Positions 22,443 through 31,012 of a DNA stretch of 64,000 bases are shown here, one piece after another (position 1 is the stretch's first letter; each line of letters starts with the position of its first letter). The notes under the pieces were generated by a model. It saw only the letters and a list, made by a program, of their open reading frames with translations. It ran no database searches and was not told the origin of the DNA. Origin of the DNA: Janthinobacterium lividum (GTDB taxonomy: Bacteria; Pseudomonadota; Gammaproteobacteria; Burkholderiales; Burkholderiaceae_D); assembly GCF_034424625.1 (NCBI RefSeq), contig NZ_CP139976.1, positions 1,240,001 through 1,304,000 on the forward strand. Direction: 5' to 3'. Position numbers and translations under genes: made by a program.

Positions 22443-23681
22443 ATGGCCGTCAATTCTCCCAAGCCCGTCGCCGCCGACTTGAAAGCCGTCGCCGGCATTG
22501 AAATCGGTGTTGCCGAAGCCGGCATCAAGAAACCCAACCGCAAGGATTTGCTGGTATTGAAACTGGCGCCGACGGCCACCGTGGCTGGCGTGTTCACCTT
22601 GAACCGCTTCTGCGCCGCGCCTGTGCAAATCTCGAAAGCCAACCTGGCCGCCGTGACGGCTGGCGCCGCGCCGATCCGCGCGCTGCTGGTCAACACGGGC
22701 AACGCGAATGCGGGCACGGGCGAATCGGGCCTGGCCGACGCGCAGGCCAGCTGCGCCGCGCTGGCCGAGCTGCTGGGCTGCACCCCGCAGCAAATCCTGC
22801 CGTTTTCCACCGGCGTGATCCTCGAACCCTTGCCTGTGCAGCGCCTGGTCGCCGGCCTGCCGCAAGCCGTGGCCGCGCTGACATCGGACAACTGGTTCTC
22901 GGCCGCCGAAGCCATCATGACGACCGACACGCAGCCGAAAGCCGGTTCGCGCACGGTCACCATCGGTGGCCACGCGGTCACCCTGACGGGCATCAGCAAG
23001 GGCGCCGGCATGATCAAGCCGAACATGGCCACCATGCTGGGTTTTGTCGCGTTTGACGCCACCGTGGCGCAACCGGTGCTGGACCAGCTGGTGAAACAGG
23101 CGGCCGACAAATCGTTCAACTGCATCACCATCGACGGCGACACGTCCACCAATGACTCGTTCATGCTGGTCGCCACGGGCGCCGGCAGCCTGGTGATCGA
23201 TTCGATCGATTCGCCGCACTATGCGCAACTGGCCGCCGCCATGACCGAACTGTCTACTTTTCTCGCGCAAGCCATCGTGCGCGACGGCGAAGGCGCCACC
23301 AAGTTCATGACCGTGACCGTGGAAGACGGCCGCAACGTGGAAGAGTGCCGCAAGATCGCCTATTCCATCGCCCATTCGCCGCTGGTGAAAACGGCCTTCT
23401 TCGCCTCCGACCCGAACCTGGGCCGCATCCTGGCCGCCATCGGCTATGCGGGCGTGGACGACCTGGACGTGGGCCAATTGAACCTGTACCTGGACGACGT
23501 GTGGGTGGCCAAGAATGGCGGCCGCAACCCGGACTACCAGGAGCAGGATGGCCAGCGCGTGATGCAGCAAAGCGAAATCACCATCCGCGTGAAACTGGCG
23601 CGCGGCGATGCCACGGCCACCCTGTGGACGTGCGACCTGTCGCATGACTACGTGTCGATCAACGCCGACTACCGCTCATGA
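22443..23681 (+). CDS. argJ: Bifunctional glutamate N-acetyltransferase / amino-acid acetyltransferase ArgJ
   Basis: ArgJ recycles the acetyl group from N-acetylornithine to glutamate in arginine synthesis; bifunctional forms also use acetyl-CoA. The 412-residue precursor cleaves itself before Thr197 in the conserved [10 protein letters not shown] motif to make alpha and beta chains. Other signatures are [13 protein letters not shown] and KGAGMI. Start at 22443 fits the family N-terminus ([13 protein letters not shown]...); the frame is open 40 codons further upstream but passes through the putative promoter. The stop overlaps the next gene (ATGA). Confidence 0.95.
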   Translation: MAVNSPKPVAADLKAVAGIEIGVAEAGIKKPNRKDLLVLKLAPTATVAGVFTLNRFCAAPVQISKANLAAVTAGAAPIRALLVNTGNANAGTGESGLADAQASCAALAELLGCTPQQILPFSTGVILEPLPVQRLVAGLPQAVAALTSDNWFSAAEAIMTTDTQPKAGSRTVTIGGHAVTLTGISKGAGMIKPNMATMLGFVAFDATVAQPVLDQLVKQAADKSFNCITIDGDTSTNDSFMLVATGAGSLVIDSIDSPHYAQLAAAMTELSTFLAQAIVRDGEGATKFMTVTVEDGRNVEECRKIAYSIAHSPLVKTAFFASDPNLGRILAAIGYAGVDDLDVGQLNLYLDDVWVAKNGGRNPDYQEQDGQRVMQQSEITIRVKLARGDATATLWTCDLSHDYVSINADYRS

Positions 23682-24559
23682 CCAGCCTCGATCAATTCCT
23701 GATCCGCGCCGAGCGGGTGCTGGCGCGCCTCGAGTCGATCTTGCCGCCTGCCTTGCCGGCCACCGACTGGAACAGCTTTGCCTTCCGCTGGCGCCGGCGC
23801 CAGGGCGCGGCAAGCCATCTGCAGGCAGTGGCGCACGTGTCGTCCATCGCTCTGGATGACTTGCACAATATCGGCACGCAAAAGGCGCAGATCGAGCAGA
23901 ACACGCGCCAGTTCGTGGCCAGCCGTCCGGCCAACAACGTGCTGCTGACGGGCGCGCGCGGCACGGGCAAGTCCTCGCTGATCAAGGCTTGTCTGAACCA
24001 GTTCGCCGACCAGGGCTTGCGCCTGATCGAAGTGGACAAGGCGGACCTGGCCGACCTGCCCGACATCGTCGACCTGGTGGCGGCGCGCCCCGAGCGCTTC
24101 ATCATCTTTTGCGACGACCTGTCGTTCGAAGAGGGCGAGAGCGGCTACAAGGCGCTGAAAGTGGCGCTCGACGGCAGCATCGCCGCGCAATCGGACAATG
24201 TGCTGATCTACGCCACCTCGAACCGCCGTCACCTGATGCCGGAACGCATGTCGGACAACACCAGCTACAAGACGGACGACGATGGCGACCTGCATCCGGG
24301 CGAGACGGTGGAAGAGAAAATCTCGCTGTCCGAACGCTTCGGCCTGTGGCTGTCGTTCTACCCGTTCAAGCAGGACGATTACCTCGATATCACGGCGCAC
24401 TGGCTCGCTTCGTTCGGCTGCACGCCGGAACAGATCGCCGCGGCGCGCGGCGACGCCCTGCGCTGGGCATTGCAGCGCGGTTCCCGTTCAGGCCGGGTGG
24501 CGTGGCAATTCGCGCGCGACTATGCTGGGAAACTACCTGCGGGAAAGTTGCCGCAATGA
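23678..24559 (+). CDS. DUF815-type AAA ATPase
   Basis: The 293-residue protein has a P-loop [10 protein letters not shown] (91-100), Walker [15 protein letters not shown] and a sensor-like [13 protein letters not shown], the arrangement of the DUF815 family of AAA ATPases. Function is not established. The start overlaps the argJ stop and its TGA overlaps the mutT ATG, so the three are probably co-translated; argJ-DUF815-mutT is a recurrent order in betaproteobacteria. No signal or membrane segment is visible. Confidence 0.85.
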   Translation: MTSLDQFLIRAERVLARLESILPPALPATDWNSFAFRWRRRQGAASHLQAVAHVSSIALDDLHNIGTQKAQIEQNTRQFVASRPANNVLLTGARGTGKSSLIKACLNQFADQGLRLIEVDKADLADLPDIVDLVAARPERFIIFCDDLSFEEGESGYKALKVALDGSIAAQSDNVLIYATSNRRHLMPERMSDNTSYKTDDDGDLHPGETVEEKISLSERFGLWLSFYPFKQDDYLDITAHWLASFGCTPEQIAAARGDALRWALQRGSRSGRVAWQFARDYAGKLPAGKLPQ

Positions 24560-24978
24560 GTGATATGAAAGTGACACCGGTGGACGTCGCCGTCGGTATC
24601 CTGATGAAGCCGAATGGTGACGTGCTGCTGGGCCAACGCCCGGCCGGCAAGCCGTATGACGGCTATTGGGAATTTCCTGGCGGTAAAGTGGAACCGGGCG
24701 AAGCCATTTTTGACGCCTTGAAACGCGAGTTTGTCGAGGAGCTGGGCTTGCATATCGATACTGCCGAAGCCTGGTGCGGCGTCGAATACGTATATCCGCA
24801 CGCCCATGTGCGCCTGCATTTCTATATCAGCCGCGAGTGGCGGGGCGAGCCGCAAAGCCTGGAAGGACAGGCGTTCGCCTGGCAAGGCACGGTCGGCGTG
24901 GAACCCTTGCTGCCGGCCACCATTCCCCTGCTGGAATGGCTGGACGAGGTACGCCGCGAATCGCTGGCGCCTGCCTGA
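24556..24978 (+). CDS. mutT: MutT/Nudix hydrolase (8-oxo-dGTP diphosphatase type)
   Basis: The 140-residue protein has a complete Nudix box at residues 43-65: GGKVEPGE ... REFVEELGL. The N-terminal VAVGILMKPNGDVLLGQRPAGKPYDGYWEFPGG is the MutT signature, so it most likely removes 8-oxo-dGTP from the nucleotide pool. ATG 24556 overlaps the stop of the DUF815 ATPase gene; a much longer open frame runs upstream but antisense-like in composition. Length matches E. coli MutT (129). Confidence 0.92.
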   Translation: MSDMKVTPVDVAVGILMKPNGDVLLGQRPAGKPYDGYWEFPGGKVEPGEAIFDALKREFVEELGLHIDTAEAWCGVEYVYPHAHVRLHFYISREWRGEPQSLEGQAFAWQGTVGVEPLLPATIPLLEWLDEVRRESLAPA

Positions 24979-25098
24979 TCCCAACTTGTGCCAGCAGGCA
25001 GCAGCATGCTGCGTGCTGGCGCAAGCTTTCCTGTTACTTTCCTTGTATCGCGCGCGCTTTGCGCTACAGTGCTTTCATCACGCATTGGGGAGTCTCGC

Positions 25099-25308
25099 AT
25101 GCCGCTGACACTGACCTTTACCGATACCGATGAATTGCTGATTGCCGCCTTGCACAAGCGTGCCCGCGCGCATGGACGCAGCATCGAGGACGAGCATCGC
25201 GACATCCTGCGCAGCGCCTTGCGGCCGCTGCCGAAGCGCCCGCTCGACGATATTTTGCGCGGCATGCCCGACGGGGGGCACGATGCGGATTTCGAGCGCC
25301 GCCCTTGA
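25099..25308 (+). CDS. FitA/VapB-like ribbon-helix-helix antitoxin
   Basis: The 69-residue protein carries a short N-terminal strand and the FitA-like helix pair ALHKRARAHGRSIEDEHRDILRSAL, followed by an acidic/Arg-containing tail that in this family wraps the toxin. GGGGAG lies eight bases before the ATG. The PIN-domain gene begins three bases after the stop. The Arg-His-Gly-Arg-Ser turn is the typical FitA signature. DNA binding to its own promoter is expected from the family, not seen. Confidence 0.78.
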   Translation: MPLTLTFTDTDELLIAALHKRARAHGRSIEDEHRDILRSALRPLPKRPLDDILRGMPDGGHDADFERRP

Positions 25309-25311
25309 GCC

Positions 25312-25728
25312 ATGCCCGTCTACCTGGTCGATACGGATGTGATCGTTGCAGGGCGCAAGGGCGGCGCTGCGCCGGCGGGCGTGCTCGATTTTTTTGAACG
25401 GGTGGCGCCGGAAATGCGCTATGTGCCGGTGCAGGTGATTGCGCAACTGCGCGCAGGCATACAGCGCAGCTGGCGGCGCGAGGCGGCGCTGGAAGCACTG
25501 GCGCTGGAAGGCTGGCTGGAAGCCGTGCTGTCAGAATATGCGCCGCGGCTGCTGGAATTCGACCTCGATTGCGCGCTCGTGTGTGCGCGCCTGCATGCGC
25601 GCGGCCACGCGCACGGCGTCGATGGGCAGATCGCGGCGATGGGCATCGCCTATGGCTTGACGGTGGTCAGTGGCAGACTCGACAGTTTCGCGGCGCAGGG
25701 GCTGCGTCTGGAAAATCCGTTTCGCTGA
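25312..25728 (+). CDS. PIN-domain protein, VapC/FitB-like toxin with altered acidic residues
   Basis: The 138-residue PIN domain begins VDTDVI (first acid Asp7) and has VDGQIAAMGIAYGLTVV (third acid Asp near 107). Where FitB/VapC proteins have Glu in (V/I)xELRxG, this one reads IAQLRAG, so the second acid is Gln. The motif after the last strand reads SGRLDSF instead of TRD/TRN, moving or losing the fourth acid. PIN toxins need these acids for metal-dependent RNA cleavage, so activity may be weak or lost. It forms an operon with the antitoxin gene. Confidence 0.78.
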   Translation: MPVYLVDTDVIVAGRKGGAAPAGVLDFFERVAPEMRYVPVQVIAQLRAGIQRSWRREAALEALALEGWLEAVLSEYAPRLLEFDLDCALVCARLHARGHAHGVDGQIAAMGIAYGLTVVSGRLDSFAAQGLRLENPFR

Positions 25729-25731
25729 GAA

Positions 25732-25920
25732 TTATTGCGGCTTGTTGTCTTCGTCCGCCAGCGGATCTTCGAATGGGTCGGCAGCGGGGATCGTGTATTT
25801 CTCTTCGGCCCAGGCGCCCAGGTCGATCTGCTTGCAGCGTTCCGAGCAGAAGGGGCGGTATTTGTTGGCTTCAGTCCATTCGACTTTGGCGGCACAGGTA
25901 GGGCAATTAACGACGGTCAT
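25732..25920 (-). CDS. yacG: DNA gyrase inhibitor YacG (zinc-binding)
   Basis: The 62-residue protein (start ATG 25920) has the YacG zinc knuckle CPTC (Cys6, Cys9) and CSERCK (Cys25, Cys29), followed by [14 protein letters not shown] and an acidic tail. YacG binds GyrB and inhibits gyrase in E. coli. It is the last gene of the coaE-zapD-yacG group, 21 bases after zapD. The convergent toxin gene ends three bases away. Confidence 0.93.
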   Translation of the reverse strand: MTVVNCPTCAAKVEWTEANKYRPFCSERCKQIDLGAWAEEKYTIPAADPFEDPLADEDNKPQ

Positions 25921-25941
25921 GATGGGGCAAATAAGTAACAA

Positions 25942-26697
25942 TTAAAAATTACAGAGCGTGAGCTCGAACGGAACATCTTCTTCCAGCGGCTTGGGTTTCA
26001 AGTCGCCACCCTGGGTGGTAAAGCGCACCCACAGCATATATTTGTTGGCGGAAATTTCCGGGATGGCGCCGCTGTTTTCATCCAGGCTCAGGCGCAGCAT
26101 CTGGTACACCTTGCCTTGCAGCATTTGCTGGTAGCTGCCGCCATTGGCGATCAGTTTAACGGGTCCGCCGGAATCGCGCAGCAGGCGCAATACCAAGGCC
26201 AGCGCATCGAACAGGGGCGCCAGCGGGGCAAACCACGCGTGGATATCGGTCAGGCGCTGCTCGGAGCTGCGTTTTTGCCAGGCAAAGTAGGATGGCAAGT
26301 CGAATTCGCAGGCGCCGCCCGGAATGATGGTGCGGCCGCGGATGCTCATCAGCCATTCATTGTCGCGGATATTCTGGCCCGTCTTGCCTTGCGCCGCCAC
26401 CAGGGCACCGCTGACGCTGTCGAGTTCGCCCAAGATGGCATCGAGGGTTTCCGGTTCCACATTTGGATTGCTGCGGTAGCCGAGCAGGCTTTGGCGTTGG
26501 CGCTCGAGTTCCTGCAGGAGGTCGGACTTCAGGTCGGCGCGGCCGGCCACTTCGAGCATATCGAAAATAGTTGCCAAGGCAACATGATGCTGCATTGCAT
26601 GCTCTTGCTGGATGAAGAACTTGAATTTGTCGTACAGGTCTTCCAGCCGCAACAAGGTACGTATGCGTTCGTTGAAAGGGTATTCGTAGACAATCAA
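25942..26697 (-). CDS. zapD: Cell division protein ZapD
   Basis: ZapD cross-links FtsZ filaments by binding the FtsZ C-terminal peptide. The 251-residue protein has the family N-terminus IVYEYPFNERIRTLLRLEDLYD and the beta-domain segment near WFAPLAPLFDALALVLRLLR. I place the start at TTG 26697: AAGGGA lies six bases upstream and the product then begins as in other ZapD proteins. The upstream ATG at 26748 would add 17 unconserved residues. It sits between coaE and yacG as in most gammaproteobacteria and betaproteobacteria. Confidence 0.92.
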   Translation of the reverse strand: MIVYEYPFNERIRTLLRLEDLYDKFKFFIQQEHAMQHHVALATIFDMLEVAGRADLKSDLLQELERQRQSLLGYRSNPNVEPETLDAILGELDSVSGALVAAQGKTGQNIRDNEWLMSIRGRTIIPGGACEFDLPSYFAWQKRSSEQRLTDIHAWFAPLAPLFDALALVLRLLRDSGGPVKLIANGGSYQQMLQGKVYQMLRLSLDENSGAIPEISANKYMLWVRFTTQGGDLKPKPLEEDVPFELTLCNF

Positions 26698-26759
26698 AAT
26701 AATTCCCTTAAGTAAGGACCTGCAAACAATCCCGTGATTTTGAACCAAGCGTCGACAAA

Positions 26760-27419
26760 TTACAAACGTTGCGGCCCGATTCCGGCCATTCTTTTTGAAA
26801 ATGCCAGATATAAATCGTGCAACTGGGCAATCTGCGGCGCCAGGGCGGCCAAATCGCCATTATTGTCGATCACATCGTCCGCCGCCGCCAGGCGCATGGC
26901 GCGCGTCGCCTGCGTGGCCATGATGGCTTTGACTTGTTCTTCCGATAAGCCATTGCGCGCCATCACGCGCGACACTTGCAGGCTTTCCAGGCAGTCGATG
27001 ACGAGAACCCGGTTGACCCGCTCCACCCATCCGCCGGACTCGACGAGCAGGGGCACGGCAAAGATGACGTAGCTGCCTGTCGCTTCGGCGGCCGCCGTCA
27101 GGGTCGCCTGGCGGATGCGCGGATGCAGGATGGCTTCCAGTTTCGCCTTGGCGGCGGCATCGGAAAACACGAGGTTGCGCATTCTGGTGCGGTCGAGGGC
27201 GCCGCGCGCATCGGCGTAGTCGGGGCCAAATTCCGCCACCAGGGCTGGCATGGCTGCGCCATTTTGCGCCGTCAGGCTGTGTGCGATCTGGTCGGTATCG
27301 ACGATGGAGGCGCCATGCGCGGCGAACAGGTCGGCCACCGTGCTCTTGCCGCAACCGATGCCGCCGGTGAGACCCACGCTGAAATAAGGGACGTTTTGTC
27401 TTTGCATGTATTTATCCAT
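26760..27419 (-). CDS. coaE: Dephospho-CoA kinase CoaE
   Basis: CoaE phosphorylates dephospho-CoA in the last step of coenzyme A synthesis. The 219-residue protein has the P-loop [13 protein letters not shown] (about 15-27), VDTDQIAH and a [10 protein letters not shown] segment. ATG 27419 is preferred; the frame runs on 74 codons upstream inside pilD without conservation, and a second ATG four codons in is possible. It follows pilD by 20 bases. Confidence 0.94.
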   Translation of the reverse strand: MDKYMQRQNVPYFSVGLTGGIGCGKSTVADLFAAHGASIVDTDQIAHSLTAQNGAAMPALVAEFGPDYADARGALDRTRMRNLVFSDAAAKAKLEAILHPRIRQATLTAAAEATGSYVIFAVPLLVESGGWVERVNRVLVIDCLESLQVSRVMARNGLSEEQVKAIMATQATRAMRLAAADDVIDNNGDLAALAPQIAQLHDLYLAFSKRMAGIGPQRL

Positions 27420-27439
27420 AGGGGGCAGTGCTGCGCCGG

Positions 27440-28309
27440 TCAGCCAATCAGGCCTAGCGTGAGGCGGGATAGGGGCGTGCCGTACAGCAAGGCGATCAAG
27501 CCCGCCGCAGCCAGGTAGGGGCCGAACGGAATCGGTTTGTCGCGCCCGCGCCTGGCAAACACGATCAGCCCGATGCCGACCACGGCGCCGACCAGCGATG
27601 ACAATAAGATGATCGTCGGCAGCATCGTCCAGCCCAGCCACGCACCAAGCGCCGCCAGCAATTTGAAGTCACCATAGCCCATTCCCTCCTTGCCTGTCGC
27701 CAGCTTGAAGGCCCAGTACACGCCCCACAGGGCCAGGTAGCCGGCGGCCGCGCCGATGACGGCGTCTTGCAGGGGCACGAAGGTGCCATTGATATTGACC
27801 AGCAGGCCCGCCCACAGCAGGGGAAAGGTGAGATCGTCGGGCAGCATTTGCGTATCGGCGTCGATGAAGGTCATGGCGATCAGCAGCCAGGCAAACACGA
27901 GGGTGGCGAGACCCGTCCAGCCGCTGCCGAAGTGCCAGACCAGAAGGGCCGACAGGGCGCCCGTCAGCAGTTCGACCAGCGGATAGCGCACGGAGATCGG
28001 TGCCTGGCAGGCGCTGCATTTGCCGCGCAGCAGCAGGTAACTGATGACGGGGATGTTTTCCATGGCCGTGATGCGGTGGCCGCAAGCGGTGCAGTTCGAG
28101 TGCGGCAGCATCAGGTTGTAGCGGTCCGTGTGCGGCAAGGGCAAGCCGCTTTCTTCCGCCACGTAATTATCGGATTCGCGCTGCATCATTTTCGGCACGC
28201 GGTGGATCACCACGTTGAGGAAGCTGCCGACGATCAGGCCGAACAGGGCGGCGACGAGGGCGACGGGCAGGTTGCCGGGCGCGGCGAACAGCAGGGTATC
28301 TGGAGGCAT
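27440..28309 (-). CDS. pilD: Prepilin leader peptidase / N-methyltransferase PilD
   Basis: PilD cleaves type IV prepilin and type II pseudopilin leaders and methylates the new N-terminus. The 289-residue membrane protein (start ATG 28309) has the cytoplasmic zinc site CTAC (Cys73, Cys76) and CSAC (Cys98, Cys101), and the two catalytic Asp motifs, [16 protein letters not shown] and [12 protein letters not shown]. About eight membrane segments are predicted. It heads a coaE-zapD-yacG run, but its usual partner pilC is separated from it by an acyltransferase gene. Confidence 0.95.
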   Translation of the reverse strand: MPPDTLLFAAPGNLPVALVAALFGLIVGSFLNVVIHRVPKMMQRESDNYVAEESGLPLPHTDRYNLMLPHSNCTACGHRITAMENIPVISYLLLRGKCSACQAPISVRYPLVELLTGALSALLVWHFGSGWTGLATLVFAWLLIAMTFIDADTQMLPDDLTFPLLWAGLLVNINGTFVPLQDAVIGAAAGYLALWGVYWAFKLATGKEGMGYGDFKLLAALGAWLGWTMLPTIILLSSLVGAVVGIGLIVFARRGRDKPIPFGPYLAAAGLIALLYGTPLSRLTLGLIG

Positions 28310-28350
28310 TATCTTTATCGCCAATGTGGCGTGGGCAAGCACAGGTTTAT

Positions 28351-28391
28351 GGCTCGCGACGCTGGCCATGGCGGGGCCGGTGTCGCGAGCC
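28351..28391. repeat. Perfect 10-base inverted repeat upstream of pilD
   Basis: GGCTCGCGAC (28351-28360) and GTCGCGAGCC (28382-28391) with a 21-base, GC-rich loop. It lies between the acyltransferase stop and pilD. No T-run follows on either strand, so it is not a standard terminator. Confidence 0.5.
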
Positions 28392-28450
28392 AGGAGAGTA
28401 TAGTGTATCTGCCATCTTACGCTGGACGAGCATGTCGGCGGCGCGGTTGA

Positions 28451-29611
28451 CTACTCTTTCGTGACGGCGGCGGCATGGCTGTCCTGTTCGCGCGGCCGCG
28501 GTTTTTGCTGTTCGACCAGCAGTGCCAGCAGTTTGTTGCGCATGGATTCCGAAAGCATTTTTTCCAGGTAGCGATGTACTACGGCCGCGACCGAAATCGC
28601 CGTTACGGTGGTCATGAAGATATAGCCCCATGAGTGCGTATGTGCTTCCATGTCCAGCTTGAGCATGGCCAGGCCGAAATAGTGATGGGTAATCGTATGG
28701 CTGAGGTACAGCGAGAAGGAAATCGAACCCAGCCACACCAGCCAGCGGGGGGCGGGGATCTTGACGGTCTTGCTGGCGATGGCCATGACGAGTACGGTCA
28801 ATGCCAGCGGGCCACCCCATTTGCTAGGGCCGTGGAAATCCACTACGCGCGAGTAGCCGAGCCAGATGGTCAACGCGATGCTCAGTCCGAGTAGGTGATA
28901 GGCGATGGCTGGATTCCTGATCCTGGCCCAGTCCTGCAGGTACAACAATCCGATGGCGGCGCCTGCCAGGAACTCGAAAATAATCGGATTGCTCATCAAA
29001 TTGAAATAGACAAAGGAATAAGACAGGTTTCTGGTGGCATCATAGGCTGACAAGGCCGGATTGTGCAGCATGGGAATCAGCAATACGGTGGCGATCATCC
29101 AGGCGAACAGCGCGAGCCAGCGCCATTGTTTGAAACAGAGCGAGGCGCAGAAGATGGCATAAAAATACATCTCGAATTCCAGGGTCCAGCCCAAGGGCAA
29201 TGCCGCGCCAAAATAGGGAGGATTGTCGATAGTGACAGGAATGAAGAAGATGCTTTTTAAAAATTGAATGACATTGTCATAGGAACTGAAATATGCGGTG
29301 ACGTCTTGCGTTGCCGCTATCCACCAGAAGGTGATGATGGCGTAGACTGGCCACACGCGCGCAAAGCGCTTGATGGCGAAGGTTTTGGCGTAGGCCAGGC
29401 TGCCATCCGAATTGCGCGTTGAATACGCCATGATGAAGCCGCTGATGATGAAGAACAGGTCGACGCCCATCGCGCCCGGCCTGAGTATTTCATCGGCCTT
29501 TTCCCAATTGGCCGTGTTGAGCATGAAGTAGCGGGCATGCGTCAGGACCACCAGGGTGGCAGCAATTCCCCTGAGCGCTTCAAGCCAGTCCAGTTTATTG
29601 TGATTTTTCAT
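28451..29611 (-). CDS. Acyltransferase family 3 membrane protein (OatA/ExoZ-like)
   Basis: The 386-residue protein has the Acyl_transf_3 fold: LDWLEALRGIAATLVVLTHAR at the N-terminus with the conserved Arg-Gly and His, FFIISGFIMAYS, and ten or so membrane segments. Such proteins O-acetylate surface glycans (LPS O-antigen, exopolysaccharide, peptidoglycan). No SGNH domain follows, so it is the short form. Its base composition looks lower in GC than its neighbours. It interrupts the pilC-pilD order and may be a horizontal insertion. Confidence 0.85.
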   Translation of the reverse strand: MKNHNKLDWLEALRGIAATLVVLTHARYFMLNTANWEKADEILRPGAMGVDLFFIISGFIMAYSTRNSDGSLAYAKTFAIKRFARVWPVYAIITFWWIAATQDVTAYFSSYDNVIQFLKSIFFIPVTIDNPPYFGAALPLGWTLEFEMYFYAIFCASLCFKQWRWLALFAWMIATVLLIPMLHNPALSAYDATRNLSYSFVYFNLMSNPIIFEFLAGAAIGLLYLQDWARIRNPAIAYHLLGLSIALTIWLGYSRVVDFHGPSKWGGPLALTVLVMAIASKTVKIPAPRWLVWLGSISFSLYLSHTITHHYFGLAMLKLDMEAHTHSWGYIFMTTVTAISVAAVVHRYLEKMLSESMRNKLLALLVEQQKPRPREQDSHAAAVTKE

Positions 29612-29742
29612 GAATTAAGACATGGCTCGTTCATTAACGGTGTGAGGTTGCGACGAAGTCTGACCCGGCAGGCAATACCTGTCAACGCGGTAATTTCTTT
29701 TTTCTGGCTAATGGGCGTTTTAAGGGAGGTGCTGGCTGTTGC

Positions 29743-30939
29743 CTAGATCACCGCGCCCAGCTTGAAAATCGGCAAATACAGGGCGATCACGAGCGAGCCG
29801 ACCAGCACGCCCAGCACCACCATCAGCGCCGGCTCCAGCAGTGTGGAAAGGGTGGCCACCGTGGCGTCGATATCGGCCTCGATGATATCGGCCGCGCGCG
29901 ACAGCATGGCGTCGAGCGCGCCCGATTCCTCGCCGATCAGGGCCAGCTGCGTCAGCAAGGGCGGGAACACGCCGCTGTGTTCCATGGCCAGGGCCAGGCT
30001 GCCGCCGGCGCGGATTTCGCGTTCGATGCGTGCCGTCGCTTCCTGGTACAGCGTGTGGCCGGAGGCGGCGCCCACCAGGCTGAGCGAGTCGAGCAGCGGC
30101 ACGCCGGCGGCGAACATGGCAGCCAAGGTGCGCGTCCAGCGGGCGATTGCCGCCTTGCGCAGGAGGGGGCCGAACACGGGCAGGCGCAAGGCCTGCAGTT
30201 GGATGTTGCGCCGCCACGCGGGATAGCGGCGCCAGGCCAGGTGCAGCAGCAGGCAGGCCAGCAGCAGCGCCGCCAGCAAGGCCAGCCAGTAGCGGACAAC
30301 AAAGGCGGACAAGCCCATGACGACCAGGGTGGGCAGCGGCAAGGGCGCGCCAAAGCTGTCGAAGACCTGGCGGAAAGCGGGTACGACCACGCTCATGATG
30401 ATGGCCGTGACGACGATGGCGACGAGCACGATGACCAGCGGATACATCAGCGCACCGCGCATCTGCCGCCGCAGGGCGATGGCCTTTTCCTGGTGCGTGG
30501 CCAGGCGCGCCAGCAAATCCTGCACGATGCCGGCCTGTTCGCCTGCCGCCAGCAGGTTGCAGTACAGCTCGTCAAACAGCAGCGGGAACTGGCGGAATGC
30601 CTGCTGCAGGCTGCTGCCCGCTTCGATGTCGTGGCGCAAGTCGCGCATCAGCTCCGTGATCGCAGGCTTGGCGTGCCCCCTGCCGGCGATATCGAAGGCG
30701 TGCAGCAGCGGCACGCCGGCCGCCATCATGGTCGACAACTGGCGTGTGAACAGGGCGATATCCTTGCGCGTGATGGCCTTGCCGGGCGCGGCGCGTTCAG
30801 CCTGCACCCGGGTGGCCAGGATACCCTCGCGTCTCAGCGCGACCTTGGCGGCGCTGGCGTCGGCAGCGCGCAAGACGCCATCGACCGCCCTGCCATGGCG
30901 GTCCGTGCCCTTCCACGCAAAGCGCCGCTCGGCCGCCAT
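29743..30939 (-). CDS. pilC: Type IV pilus inner-membrane assembly protein PilC
   Basis: PilC is the platform protein on which the PilB/PilT motors act. The 398-residue protein has two T2SSF domains (about 65-190 and 265-390), FTRQLSTMMAAGVPLLHAFD and WTRTLAAMFAAGVPLLDSLSLVG marking each, and three membrane segments. The ATG at 30939 is chosen because AGGAGG lies five bases upstream; a GTG two codons earlier sits inside that site. No pilB lies upstream where it would normally be; an exporter gene is there instead. Confidence 0.93.
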   Translation of the reverse strand: MAAERRFAWKGTDRHGRAVDGVLRAADASAAKVALRREGILATRVQAERAAPGKAITRKDIALFTRQLSTMMAAGVPLLHAFDIAGRGHAKPAITELMRDLRHDIEAGSSLQQAFRQFPLLFDELYCNLLAAGEQAGIVQDLLARLATHQEKAIALRRQMRGALMYPLVIVLVAIVVTAIIMSVVVPAFRQVFDSFGAPLPLPTLVVMGLSAFVVRYWLALLAALLLACLLLHLAWRRYPAWRRNIQLQALRLPVFGPLLRKAAIARWTRTLAAMFAAGVPLLDSLSLVGAASGHTLYQEATARIEREIRAGGSLALAMEHSGVFPPLLTQLALIGEESGALDAMLSRAADIIEADIDATVATLSTLLEPALMVVLGVLVGSLVIALYLPIFKLGAVI

Positions 30940-31012
30940 GTGCACCTCCTGCCGTCACGGTAGCAGGGCCGGGCAAAAGCACCAGCGGCGCTGGCGGCAA
31001 GCTTGATCTGGC

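Noticed and set aside
22095..23645. 516-codon - strand frame opposite argJ
   Set aside because: It is a shadow of argJ, with no motif or ribosome site.
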